This document shows, one piece after another, positions 11,331 to 22,866 of a stretch of DNA of 64,000 nt (positions are counted from its first letter, which is position 1; every line of letters begins with the position of its first letter). The stretch spans positions 30,178,213 to 30,242,212 of the forward strand of contig NC_088202.1 of assembly GCF_037126465.1 (NCBI RefSeq). Direction: 5' to 3'. The notes under the pieces are model-generated. The model saw nothing but the letters and a program-made list of their open reading frames with translations. It searched no databases and was not told the DNA's origin. A program made the translations under genes and the position numbers. The stretch comes from Ornithodoros turicata. Lineage: Eukaryota > Arthropoda > Arachnida > Ixodida > Argasidae.

Positions 11331-12879
11331 GAGTAGGGCCACGTTTTGACGCGCTCATCGCTAGTGTGAACCTTTTGAAGCAGATTTTTTATTTTTTATT
11401 TTGCAGGAAAGTAAGGGTCTAACATTAGGCCATGTCCTAGCAAAATATAAATGACATCAAAAGGGGTCTTTTGGAGAAACGGTCGCGCAAATCCTTATTT
11501 TTTCAAAAAATACCCTAGTTCTTGCTGGTCTCAACAGATACCTGCAGGTAGTACGCAGAAGAGAGATATATCAATTGAAAGAGCATTAAAATCTGGGTAC
11601 AATTATGCCAAGCATAACAACGAGCGACATCTACAGCGAGAGAAATGACGCTGTTGAAGCTTCTTCAGCTGCAAAGGCAATGCAGATTTATAAAACTCGT
11701 TTAGTTGATATCTGAGGCATTTTCGGAAGAGAAAGTTGGCCCCATAGGCTGTCGAACGATGTCCACCATTTTAGTACGTTTCATAGACACATTTCAGGAA
11801 GCGACTGTCCCTTTAAGAAAAGACGTGAGCGAACATCTATCGCTGGAGAGCACTCCAGTCACCCGGCACTTTCACGCCATCAAAAGCTCATTTATCGATT
11901 GAGGTTTATCAGCGTGGTACAAGTGATAAGCAAAAGAGAGTCCGACATAGAATAATTATGGGCTCTGGTGTTTCTACTTAGCGTCCCCATCACAACGTAC
12001 GTTTGCCACAAATACTTCCCCGGAAGTGGCTCTGTGTTTTTGTCAGCTCAGCTATCTGCGTACAAAGTTCGACAAGTCGGTTGGTTCTCTGCGAACATAA
12101 ACCTTTCGCTGGGTTTATTGACATCCGTTACGTACGTGAGAAGGCGGTTAACCGCGCACGCGAGCTATGTTTCGCACTCGCCGGAAATTAATTCGGAACG
12201 ACGTGTCTGGGGCAGAGAAAATCGAATTTCAAAACTGATGATGTTTGCGTAGCGGATGAGCCTTTCCATCGTTATGCAGCTGGGACATTCTGAATTTGAC
12301 TAAGCAGGAAATTGTTCGCGTTGTTCTCGTCCGTTGCTGCCTAAGCTCTAATTACAGGAACTGTACTGAAGCGTGAAGATATTTCGTAGGCAGAATTAGT
12401 GCCGTTACGTAAAATATCATGTATCAACACAACTCCAATGGAGGATCAATCAAAGGTCGATGACCTCACACTAACGAAACACAGAAGGACGAATACAACA
12501 TCTTGCATCAGCTGTCGTTTCCTAATCGCACTTGTGAGGTTTGTCAGCACAAATTCTGCTTCCTTTCATACGAATTAACATATCCCCCCCTCCCCACCCA
12601 CGCAAACACACATATCTAGACTTTCGATCCGACCATGAAACCTAGTACTCTTGCTAAAGCTCCCAGATATGCCCCATCACACACATCATGGTTAGATAGA
12701 CTATATTCATGCCCCATTTGTAGTGTTTATGTGCGAGTGTCAATGGGTTTAAATCAGTGTAGCCAAGTACGTTCCTCCCCCATGTTCCTCTTAAATGGGT
12801 TAATAATAAGGAGTCAGAGGGGTTGTGAGAGTTTGATACATATGATTCATTCTATGATGCGCACATTGTACTGCCCTTC
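11331..12879. other. Unassigned DNA
   Basis: Nothing recognisable beyond AT-rich stretches near 11385-11402. Open frames here are short (under 100 codons), overlap one another and show no familiar motif. Confidence 0.5.
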
Positions 12880-12990
12880 AGGGTATTGAGGAAATAAGAA
12901 CTATTTTTCTAGGTGTCCTATACTTGGCGAGATAGAAACCCTTGAACACACGTATCCCGTCAAGATACGACGCCAGAAGGGCGAGATCTA
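12880..12990 (+). pseudogene. Possible scrap of a LINE C-terminus (zinc-knuckle region)
   Basis: In one forward frame the sequence at about 12914-12979 reads CPILGEIETLEHTYPVKIRR. This resembles the Cys/His knuckle near the C-terminus of arthropod LINE ORF2 proteins (CxxCG..ET..H.L..C), as seen better preserved at 30.5 and 53.3 kb. Two of the expected cysteines are changed and no other LINE domain is recognisable nearby. It could be chance. Confidence 0.35.
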
Positions 12991-14397
12991 CGGCCACTTC
13001 CATTGGTAGTCGTAAGCACGTGACATCTCTCGCGCTGCCTCACTGGCGAAAACGCGTGCAGTGATGTCAGAGACGGGGGAGATTTGGTGTCCGCGGAGTC
13101 GATTGTCTACGCGTCTATTGCCCCCTTTTTGCTACAAAACTTTGAATGCAGGTTCACATCGATGCAAGTAATGCATTCATCCAACATTAACTTGGGACAA
13201 AGTGTAGCAACGCCTTTAAAGATTATTGCATGCGGTACGCATATATATTGTATAATTTGCCCTAATGTCTAATTCGCCTAATTTGTTTAATCGGTTAATC
13301 GCCCCTCCACTACAACGCTGTTTAATTCACCACCGTGGAAGGTTCCAACGTGCACAGAACGGCAACACTCTGGACTGCATTAGGAATAAGAACAAAGAAA
13401 GAAAAAAGCTGAACTAGTGTCATAATTCGAACCGTGCAAATACTTTCGGTTTGCTTAACCGAAGTCATAGGGCCTTCACGAAGGCAAGAGGGAACCCATA
13501 GTTTGCTTCGAAACGTTATTATTGTTATTATTATTTATTAATTTCTTTCTGTAGCTATACGTTGTCCCATTTGTATTGTTCTTCTGAGAACCAGAAACTC
13601 TACGATCAGTTTTCTCGTTTAAATGACATTTACAGTGCATGCAAGTAACATTCTCCCTAGTGTCATAGTTTCGGTGCGTTTTATGTAGGGGCTACTGTCG
13701 AAGACCTGAGAGAAAGCGGGTATTAATTAATGTGCGTGCTTCAAAGAGTTACGGCCTCGTAAAAAGCATAATGAGCACCGCATGCGTGTAGGACAATGAA
13801 GCTCGGTGGATTTTACTGCCAGCATAAGTGACGTGCTAACAGGGATCGGAACCGTTATTTATTATTATTTTTCAGGTTCAGGCATATTGGTCTGGTTCAG
13901 GAAAATGAGCTTTTGAGCTGATTGCCATGTTTTAAAAGCAATCACATCCTTACGACTCCCAAATAACAAAAATGTACTTTTGTTCTTGTTGTTGCCGACA
14001 CAGCAGTGGTTCACAGCAACACTGCATGTTGCAGATCTGGATTTCAGGTGCAACGTTACAGTAGCGTACTGTACACTCTATGTTCTCTCATCGTGTACAC
14101 CCCGTTATATCCTGCTCAGGGACTGGCCGTTATTTTACAGCCTTACAGACTTGGGGTAGTTGGACGACGAAAATCGCGTACAAGGAAGTCTACAACTGTC
14201 AAAACGACGACCACAAAGCTAACACAGTTGAGTGAACGAATCGCTGTGAGTAGGAGATACCTCGCGCACTTGGGTTTGTAGTTTTGTTTTGTTCAGTTTT
14301 GATTTTGAATTTGTTTGGCAACCCCTACGTCCCCCCCCCCCATCAATCCGCTGTGTCAATCGTAGTTCCGACCTCTCATAACCCAGATTACGTCTGC
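12991..14397. other. Unassigned AT-rich DNA
   Basis: No gene recognised. ATT-type simple sequence occurs at about 13517-13545 and 13854-13872. A C-run lies near 14331-14341. Confidence 0.5.
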
Positions 14398-14548
14398 ATC
14401 GTTTCTCGAACCGGGAACCGCCTGAATTTATTTCGGCTCAGTTCCGGGTCGGTTCAACGCGAGAGAAAAAATATTTTGGTTCGGTTCAGTTCCGGTTCAG
14501 CGAAAAATACGGGTTTTTAGCGGTTTGGGTTCCGTTCCTTGCGACGCA
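14398..14548. repeat. Partial GGTTCG-rich hAT-like element end
   Basis: The segment is dense in the motifs ggttcggttc, gttccggttcag and gggaaccg. These match the subterminal arrays of the complete element at 19311-20520, including the order ggttcag-ttccggttcagc followed by an aaaaatacggg block and a final gttccgttccttgcgacgc. No matching left end or 8-bp duplication was found, so it is taken as a truncated or decayed copy. Confidence 0.65.
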
Positions 14549-14683
14549 ATGAACGTTGAGGAAGGTTCAACAGCGTTAAGTACACGAAAGAAACAAGGGC
14601 CTCTGTGGGCATTGTTTTGTATAGTTTGTACAGTCGTGCAGGGCATATGATAACACAGTGACTCATATTTATACGAGGATGTT

Positions 14684-14704
14684 TATATATATATATATAT
14701 ATAT
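14684..14704. repeat. (TA)n microsatellite
   Basis: About ten uninterrupted TA units lie just beyond the oligo-CAA tail side of the SINE at 14764-15035. Confidence 0.95.
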
Positions 14705-14763
14705 TGGTGTTGTGAGGCTGGAACACAGAAGAAAGGACAACACAACACACAAGCCTCAACTAA

Positions 14764-15035
14764 GAACAACAACGACGACAACAACAACAACAATGACTCC
14801 TACAGCTGGCTAACCTTTTCGGTGGCTTCCTTCTTTCATTGTTTATATATAGGGGGCTAATATGCGTCTTGCCTACTTCAGGGGGAATTCGTATGGAAAC
14901 ATTCGTCTGAAAAGTCTGCCGGAGAGCCCAGGGAAAAACAGGGAAAACCAGGACTCGAACCCGCGTCACCTCCCAGTCTCGGCGTGGACAACGATCATCC
15001 TAACCACAATGCCACGGGAGTTGGTGCCCGTCAAG
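14764..15035 (-). repeat. tRNA-derived SINE, minus strand, (TTG)n-tailed subtype
   Basis: Read on the minus strand, the copy starts near 15035 with accaactcccgtggcattgt. It has an A box (reverse complement of ccacaatgcca, 15004-15014) and a B box (reverse complement of ggactcgaacc, 14951-14961). The shared SINE body (ccctgggctctccggcagac, agacgaatgttt) follows, then a third 3' end type, ccaccgaaaaggttagccag, ending in TTG/TCG repeats at 14764-14793. That tail differs from both the (ACC)n and oligo-A tails of the other SINEs here. No TSD was confidently read. Confidence 0.8.
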
Positions 15036-16382
15036 TACGTCGGCAGAACTACATTGCATGTGCGTAATACTGGATACGTGTAAAACGGAAAAAGTCGGCT
15101 ACGTAGCCATGATGACCAGCGAATCGTTATCGGTGTGCACAGATCGATGTTGCTTGACGAGTGGGGTATTTTGCCCTCAAATTAAATTTATTAGGACAGC
15201 TCTGTCACATATTGCGCTGAGCTTACAAACAACAAACTCAACAAACAGAATAAACTACGCCACCAACATAACCTGCCTGACTACTGCTTCGCCGTATAGG
15301 GACTAGGACCCAGAACACACTAAAAGCAGTGACGGTGGTAATGTTGCGTTCGCTCGGTGGAGTTGGCCTCACTATAGTCGTGTTCAAAAGAAATCTAGTC
15401 TGTCAACTACATACGCCGTTGGAGATAAGGAGACACAACAGCTCGCCAGGAGAACTACTGCGGCGCCACCATGAGCCCTCAGTAGGGGAGCGCACATTCT
15501 GGTACAGCGTAGTGCCATGCGGCCAATACGAAAGCAGAGTGAGTATGATAGATTACATTATCTGGCGCAAGGAGGCAGAGTGACCTCTCAACGTCCAGCC
15601 ATCCTATCTGCGGCGCAGTAATATTTCGAGCGCTGCCGGACTAGGTTTCTTTTCCTTCTTAAGTTGAATACGACTACGGAATCAGAAGTTCGCCGAAGGC
15701 CCACCAGCATTCAGAATGATATCGCTCTTAGTCGGGTACGATGTTCTTGCGAACACTTCCGGGTATCGTTAGAAAACTTGTTTTGAGCCTTGAGCTGGAA
15801 AACATTTGTGCAAAACGATCGTCAGCCTCGGTGTCTTGTAGACTGTATGGACTTTGGAAGCGGACAATAGTTGGGCAATTTTCAACTAGCCTATATCTTG
15901 TGTCTGCGATAACTGTAGGACAGGCATATAGAGTGCTGCGTGGCGGTCAATAACATTGCTTTATTTATGTTTACTGCCTACTGAAATAACAACCCGAGTC
16001 CTGTTGCTCAATTCCACCCACCGTTGCTGCAAAAAGAAGACCGGAACAGAACTGGAGCTTAGCCGTTCCATCCTCATGAGCGCCACTCTCTCCATGTGAT
16101 ATCTTCTACCATCAAATAAGAGTGAAAATTCAACCGAGTTTCTCTTTGTGATTGGCACAATCACTGATGACACGTAGAAGTCGATATGTGACATCGACGA
16201 GTTAAAAAAATGCTCTTTCAACTAAACGTGTATAGTATGCACCATTCAGTTTGTCATATTCGCTGAATCCCAAGAGAAAGAAGAAGACGAAGTTTCGACG
16301 CGGTTCGGTGAGAACTTGTGTGCATTGACGCTGACATAAAAAATATGGCAATTTGAAACGAGTTCGGTAACCGCAAGCCAAG
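15036..16382. other. Unassigned DNA
   Basis: Nothing recognisable on either strand; only short overlapping open frames with no motifs. Confidence 0.45.
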
Positions 16383-16410
16383 TACGAGGGGGCGTTCAAT
16401 AAGTTCTAAG
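16383..16410 (+). mobile_element. Solitary mariner-type terminal repeat
   Basis: TA followed by cgagggggcgttcaataagt has the layout of a mariner left terminus (TA target, then a cgagggg start and an ataagt core), similar to the terminus at 30916. I found no matching right terminus and no transposase nearby, so it is a possible decayed end only. Confidence 0.35.
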
Positions 16411-19302
16411 CAGAGAAGCGAGAACTCTACGACTAAGAACACGTTCATATTTTTCAACTCTTCTGATACAGGAACTCAGATACAGCAGCTCCACGGCGAA
16501 GCCAAACACTCGAATGCCGCGCCACCTAAGCACGCAACAACGGCTGATAGCGTCGTAAAAACCCTTAGTTCCCCTTCCCTACATGTACTCCCTATTTACG
16601 CACGCCGTAAAACGTTCCACACGTTTCGCGTCTCTCGAACGTAACGGGTCAGCAGAACCATAGCCAGGAGTTCTCAACGTTCACGCATGCGCTTTGATTA
16701 CCAAAGCCGTATTCGAACGCACGAGATCGCGACCGAAATCACAAATTAACGCACTGGGCTTATTAGGGCGAACCTCGAAGTTACGACGACTTTCCCCCAG
16801 AACGGGGTGCATCCTAATTTCACAGTTGCTCGACTTCCTTCATGCCAGTTCGATTTTGAGCCGCTCCAGAAGAGAGAGAAGGGAGCGTTCAGAGCCACAC
16901 TTCGGCGAGGGTGTGTCTATGAAGCGGCATTATTTGCATTTTTGAGTCGGTCCATCGGCTCGGAAAACATGGAGACAATGTTGTAGTGTACAGTGTGTGC
17001 GGAGACTCGGCAGTTCGTCGGAGTGAAGTTTGAGTTGCACGACGCAAGAGGGGTGTTCAGCTGGGCGAAAGGGAGACGCAAGGGACTGACGCGTTACACG
17101 GGGGCATGGTGGCACAGATTGCTTGCAGAGTTCGATGGGTCGTGTGTGGTGCTTCGGACGGGTGGTGCTATGGTTGGAGGAGGCAGGTGAATGGCTTTCG
17201 TAGAATTGTCCGAGTTAATTATTCGTGAGAGTGTGAAACAGACTATTCAGCGATTTGGCAGCGGAAGGGAAATGGAAAGTGGTGGTTTGGGAGATCGCGC
17301 ACTTTTGTGGAAGTCGTCGCCTAGGTTCTACAGCTTTGATCATGAGAGAGGCATATTCGTTTGGCTCTCAGAGAGCAGCTGCCGACACAGTAGTTTATCC
17401 AGAACTACAAGCTCAGGGGGGGGGGGGGGGAGGTTGCAAAAAATTGGGGGTGCAGTTACATTGTAACAGTGATACACAGGAAAAACATTGCGGTGTGTTG
17501 CCAAACGTTTGGGGGGGGGGGGATCTGGATAAATCACTGTCCGATATCAGGCAGCGAACTTATATTCTCCGCGCAAGCAGCGGAAGGCTTCGGTTACCGT
17601 GCGTGGCGGCGGCACCAGGCATTTGCCCAGGGTTTATCCTTTGGGGGTTGAGAACTTCGTAGGAAGGCGTGACATCCTTATCAGCTGACTACTACGTCAT
17701 GTATATTAACGTAAGATGCAATGTTTCGTTTGTAAAAGTTCAGAGTGGAGAGATGTGTTGAGGGATGCGCTGGGAACATCCTCGGGTGGAACAACTCATA
17801 ATAATGGCAAAGCTATCCACACGAACGAATATTGTTGTGCGCATCCCACAAGACAGACAGCCATATCAAGAACACGAAACAAACATTATGACTTATGTGT
17901 TGCGCATGTTGTTTTCTGAAAGCTGCAGGCAATTGTTTTGGCTTCCGCCGTGTGCAGAAACCGGATACATTACACATACATAGGGGGAACAATTTCACGC
18001 AATTTGAAGTGCCTCGTTCTGACCAACGTGATTTGTGTGGAACACACCGCAAGAGGTCTAAACTCGGCAAGCAAAAACGATGGAAGTGACATCTATATCG
18101 GGAAGTAAAAGAGCAACTCAATGCTTTCGAGACACATAAGGAAACCATTTCTGAACAGTGATCGTACGTCTGTGTCATTCCAAAAAGAAGAAGAAAAGAA
18201 GAACTGGCTCGTCGTAGCCGGACAGACACGTTGTAACGAGGCATTTTACCACCCTAGTCTCATCATTAACTATCGCTAAGCTCCTGCTATATTCAACACC
18301 TCGGCACGTACACACAAAAAGAAAGGCGGTCTAAACCCTTGGGACGGATCCAACAACTCGAGCAAAGAACGATCAGCACGTCCTTTTGGAACACTTCCGG
18401 GAAGGCATATCGGCTTCGTCTTGTATCGCCTGTTGACGTCCGTCCTCTTTCACCTCCTGCTAAGACTGCTCTCGAGTGGAGGTGGTGACGTCACACCGCC
18501 GTTGTCACCCGCCAGATGTCGCCGCCTGGGGATTTGTCGTCGGGTTGACGGACAAGGACCGGCCTTGTTTCGATATGCTCCTTCTTTTGGAACGTACTGC
18601 TGGAACAGGGACGGTGTGTGCATCTCTTTCGGAATGTCCCGTTTCATCCCCGCGGTTTGTATCTCGTCGTCGTCGATCTCTTTCCAGATCTAAATATTTA
18701 CGTCGGCGATGGAGGATAACTGGGCGTAAGAGTCTCGCCAACTGGTGCAATGGCTAGGAATGTTCGCGTGACGAAAGGAAGACGCAATGAGTAGATAAAG
18801 CTGGAATGCGAGGGAGATGTACTGAAGTGGCTGGAGACAGTCATGATGTGTTGATTATGGCGTTGATTTGTAGGCCTGCCGGAGAAAGATGCTGACGAAT
18901 CGCAATATGCTTTTCCGTTACACTGAATCAGCAGTTCAAAGGGAGCGTGTTCTTAGTGCTGGCACATGAGCATGTTCCGAAAATAGCAAGTGCGCATCCT
19001 TTAAACCGCAGTATGGTTGTCACTCGCTGAAATAAAGATTTATAATTTTAACTTCCATTCCTCTTTCCCACAGATTTTCGACTCGGCTACTCACCATAAA
19101 GTTCGAGTGCGCAGAAAGTTACCGCTAATTAATTCCCCCTCCCCCCACAAGATTCCTCCAACTATGTTGCCATACTTTGTTCAACGCTAATGCCGTGCGG
19201 CGTGTCTATTACAACATAACACATATCACAGGGCGTCCACGTCGGTTTCTTTCTCTCTTCCCTTCTGCATCGACTTCGCCTGAATGTAGCTTTCACCCCG
19301 CA
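16411..19302. other. Unassigned DNA with long G homopolymers
   Basis: No gene recognised. G15 lies at 17416-17430 and G12 at 17511-17522, 80 bp apart on the same strand. Open frames of 135 codons (17255-17662, +) and 143 codons (17813-18244, -) overlap others on both strands and show no family motif. The run-bridged frame at 17255 is probably accidental. Confidence 0.5.
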
Positions 19303-19310
19303 GTTCAGAC

Positions 19311-20520
19311 CAGAGCGTCGAGCCGAAATGTTTTTCGGTTTGTTTCGGGTTCGGCCATAAAGGTTCGGTTCCGGTTCAGCTCCGGAGTTCACATACATCG
19401 GTTCGATTAATCGGTTCAGAGGCTGTAAACCGGTTCCGAACCGGTTCGAGGTTCTATATGCTACAAAATTATAGGTAGCCACTAAAAATAATACAAGACC
19501 TCTTAGCTACGTTTTTTTATGCATTTATTTCTGTTTTTCGACCAACAGGATCCCCTTTCATCCCTTCCCCGAGCAACGTGCCGCCAATCTATGCAGGCAG
19601 ACAGCTCGAATCCCCACGTCACCCCTCCACCCCCCAGGATATGATTTAAATTGCAAAAAATAAAAAATAAAACGTTATGTATAGATTATAGCGGTAACAC
19701 GTCATCTGGAAGTGGAATGTATTTTTTGTGGCTTCTCCATATGGCAAATGAACTAGCCACTATTGCTCAAATGAACTTCTAACGCCCCATTGAAGTCACA
19801 AAACTTGTCTTCTTGGGCGTCACTAAGTTGATGCACTAACATATATATATATACAGTTGGAGGGACTTCACTCACCGAAACTTGCATTCACCCCCTCGCG
19901 TTCTTTGCGTGTGCGTTCTGACAGACTGGCACAACTTCGGCCAGCGTCTGCACCTCTAAAATCGAAACTATAGAAGTACGCCACACCGCAGCCGCCGCTG
20001 TCGGCGCCGGGGCACTTCCAAGTTGCAAATGGAAGGACTGAACTGCTGTGACAGGCGAGTCGCGGTACAATTGCAGCAGCAGTGCAGTGCAGCCTTATTG
20101 AACATAGTGGTTTTCTGGCTACATTTTTAATGGTTCACATGATGTTGTTACAATGCACTGCTGCTGCAAAATTTCGAAGGTAGGAATGACAAAACATGTT
20201 TCTTCTATAGGCGGCGTCGAGAGGACAACTTCCTTCACCCTTGGCTTTGCATGTCCCGCGCTACCGAAAGGACCGCCAGATTATTATTATTATTACTAGA
20301 GTATTATGTCACATAAAACGGATGTCGCCACCAGACGATGGGATAGATAACAGGTGGCACACACAAACCCGAACCGAACCGGTATCCCGAACCAATAACC
20401 GAAGCTTTTAGATTAGTTCGGTTCCGGTTCAGCTCCAAGATGGCGCTAGTAATTACGCTTCAGTTCCGGTTCAGTTCCAGCTAAAAATCACGGTTAATTC
20501 CGGTTCGGTTCGACGCTCTG
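19311..20520. mobile_element. 1.21-kb hAT-like non-autonomous element with GGTTCG-rich ends
   Basis: The element starts cagagcgtcgagccgaa and ends ttcggttcgacgctctg, giving a TIR of about 17 bp with one mismatch. It is flanked by an exact 8-bp duplication, gttcagac, at 19303-19310 and 20521-20528. The 8-bp TSD and CAG start indicate the hAT superfamily. The outer 150-160 bp on each side are packed with ggttcgg / gttccggttcag motifs, probably in inverted arrangement. No transposase frame is visible, so it is non-autonomous. The interior holds a SINE-tail-like patch near 19567-19610 (ccccgagcaacgtgccgcc) and a 16-bp inverted repeat (20071-20169). Confidence 0.9.
20071..20169. repeat. 16-bp perfect inverted repeat inside the hAT-like element
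   Basis: ttgcagcagcagtgca at 20071-20086 is the exact reverse complement of 20154-20169, with 67 nt between. It may mark a 99-bp nested MITE, but no flanking duplication was seen. Confidence 0.6.
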
Positions 20521-20528
20521 GTTCAGAC

Positions 20529-22727
20529 ATAGACTAGGGTACGCTTCAACCAGCTCGTATTCAAACTGCGGCATGGTGGCAAGCATCCAACGCGTCCTCA
20601 TCGACTGCCTTCTATACAGTTCGGAGAGAACACCACTCCAGTCCCGACACACCCGTATAAACAACGAGCCGCTCAGCCTTACCCAATCTTACCTTACCGC
20701 AATCTTGGGTCCTTGTTCTAACCCTGTGCAGCACGGCAGCGCCGTCAAGGCATGCAATCATTCTGTCTGTTCTTGATGTCCACCAGCCTGCTTGACCTCC
20801 TTTGATCTCAGAGCTTTTGGCACGAATGCGAAGATGTCATCTTCACAACACTACATCTCCGGAGGCCGACTGGATGAACTACTATCATCAGTTACGACGT
20901 ACCCGCGTGTGTGATATCTCATTTGCGCGCCATGTGTGTGTGCGTGCGTGTATGCCTCATCTTTTTCATCGTCATTCCGCGCATATTGTACAGCGTACTA
21001 TCCCACATGTACCGTTGAAACGCCTCATCTCATCGTCATTCATGTAGTTGTTGTTGTCGGTTTCTTTCTGAATTACGAATTTTCTGAATCTGTAGGCAAT
21101 ACTTGATTGCCTACATATTATTGCGCATATTGTGAACGCTCCCTAATATTCTCCTATGCTTTCGCGGTAACTTTCTACATGTTCCCCACTGGCTCATATA
21201 CACAATGGTGTCACATGATGTAACTTCAATAAGAAGAAATAGCCGAGGCCGCTGGCACCCATGTGGGCGACACGATGCTTCGAAACAAAACAAAAATAAA
21301 AGCAACATGGCTGTTTCCGCTCTCAAAACAAAATTGCATCGGACACGATCTTGGCGGTCGAATTCAATAAATGTTTCCAAAGATGGAATGGAGATGGAAT
21401 GGGATGACCGTCACATAGTTCATTGCCCCTTCGTCTGACTGAAAACATATATCAAATGTAAAATACAGGGAAGGGTAACAAAGCGCGAGCAAAATCTGAC
21501 TCATTCTTCTCAAACATCAGACTGCATACCATGCGTATGACCGCCATGAAATATGCACGGCAGCATATAGGCGTGGCGCGGAATTCACATCCCGCTACAC
21601 GCGCGCACACATGTAAATAAATACTTTATTGTTCCTTCACGCACACGAACTACAATACCACTATCCATCCTCAGCCAAGAACCGAGACCTGTACTCCACA
21701 CATCGTATAAGCGCTCTGGCACTTCGTACTTTCGGAACCTTCTACATCCACTTTGGACTCCCATTCTTCACCGATTCAGCCCGCTCAAACTCCGCTCGAA
21801 CATTCACGCCTGCCAAAGAAACAGATTGCCCCGTACGTATCGCTGACTCCCACACATTCCGTCGAATTCCTCGTGCCGAGAGAGAAAACCATCCTTCTAT
21901 CGGATTACCGGCCTGCCTTTTGTTGGGTTCCTCTCCTACTGACAAAAAAGAAGTAGACAGAAAAAAAAAAGAGCGACAGGAAGCCATTGGGAAAGAAGGA
22001 ACAACAAATGAAGCAGAACGTATACCTGATCAACTGGGTAAACAGCGAGTGCTTTGTTTTCCTTGGCTCACACACTGGCAAATACGAGGCGCACGAGAGT
22101 GGGGCTTCCAGAAGGTGGGGCCCCAGAACATATTCGTTCGACCGAACCGTTTGTTTATGTATCCGGCGCTGTCCCCTCGAGAAGCGGACAGGACAAGACG
22201 GGGACATTGGCTGATAGGCATGCACATATTAATGTGTCCTATATTGTTCCGGTCGTGTTCAAGCTCCCTCGCTGATACGCACGGACAAGACACTGGGGGA
22301 ACGTTCCCGTATCTGACTTTGGTACAGAAGAAGAGGCTAAGCTCAGTTTCTGAGTTCGGTGTAGGCTTGCCCGTGCGAGGGTGCTGCATATATATTTGAA
22401 TTCTGCGAGGTCTGTGTATAGCTTCTTACACTTATCTGCAGAACCCGAAGCAATCTGAGCTTTGTTCGGCAAAGAGCACTAGAGTCAAAATAAGCGAATG
22501 GACACCTAGTGGCAATGGGAATAAGTGGGATATGTTGCTGGCTCTCTCTTTTGTGCTGCAGTATCAGAGAGTTCATATTGAGCTTTGTTCCGTTGGAACA
22601 TGCAACCTATACATTATAATAAAAAGAAGTAGTTTTAGTGGTTTTGGGTCTTTTTGGGGAAGTTTGAGGACTACATTGTGACAACCATTACTCCGTTACG
22701 TGACTAAACGCGCAAAAGCTGATGTGA
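20529..22727. other. Unassigned DNA
   Basis: No gene recognised. A perfect 10-bp hairpin (tgtaggcaat, 5-nt loop) lies at 21091-21115. The longest non-transposon open frame of the window (256 codons, 21629-22399, +) lies here; it starts at TTG, and the same interval is open in other frames on both strands. No motif supports it as a gene. Confidence 0.5.
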
Positions 22728-22866
22728 TGTCTATAGGGACTACTATTTGCAGTTCTGGGCAGTGAATTTCACGCTCAGGGGACTAAAACGGGGGAATAAT
22801 TGCAAACTGGGCTAGGATCCGTATCGTCGCTCCCCATTTTACTCATATTTTTTTCTTATAGTGTAC
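22728..22866. repeat. Dispersed repeat, copy 1 (ends ttcttatagtgta)
   Basis: The segment is alignable with 46913-47056: both run through gactatttgcagt.ctggg, a ggggactaaaa / tgtctaaaatgggg block and ctccccattt.actc, then a T-run, then cttatagtgta / cttagagtgca. The terminal cttagagtgca motif behaves like a transposon end and recurs in reverse at 52889. The left boundary is not defined. Confidence 0.65.

Noticed and set aside
14398..14548. Complete hAT-like element copy
   Set aside because: Motif arrays match the 19.3-kb element, but only one end is present and no 8-bp duplication was found. Recorded as partial.
17255..17662. 135-codon frame spanning two G-runs
   Set aside because: Its glycine stretch comes from the homopolymer and the frame has no other support.
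21629..22399. 256-codon open frame, the longest outside transposons
   Set aside because: It begins at TTG, lacks any recognisable domain, and overlapping long frames exist on both strands. One frame of this length is roughly expected by chance in 64 kb.
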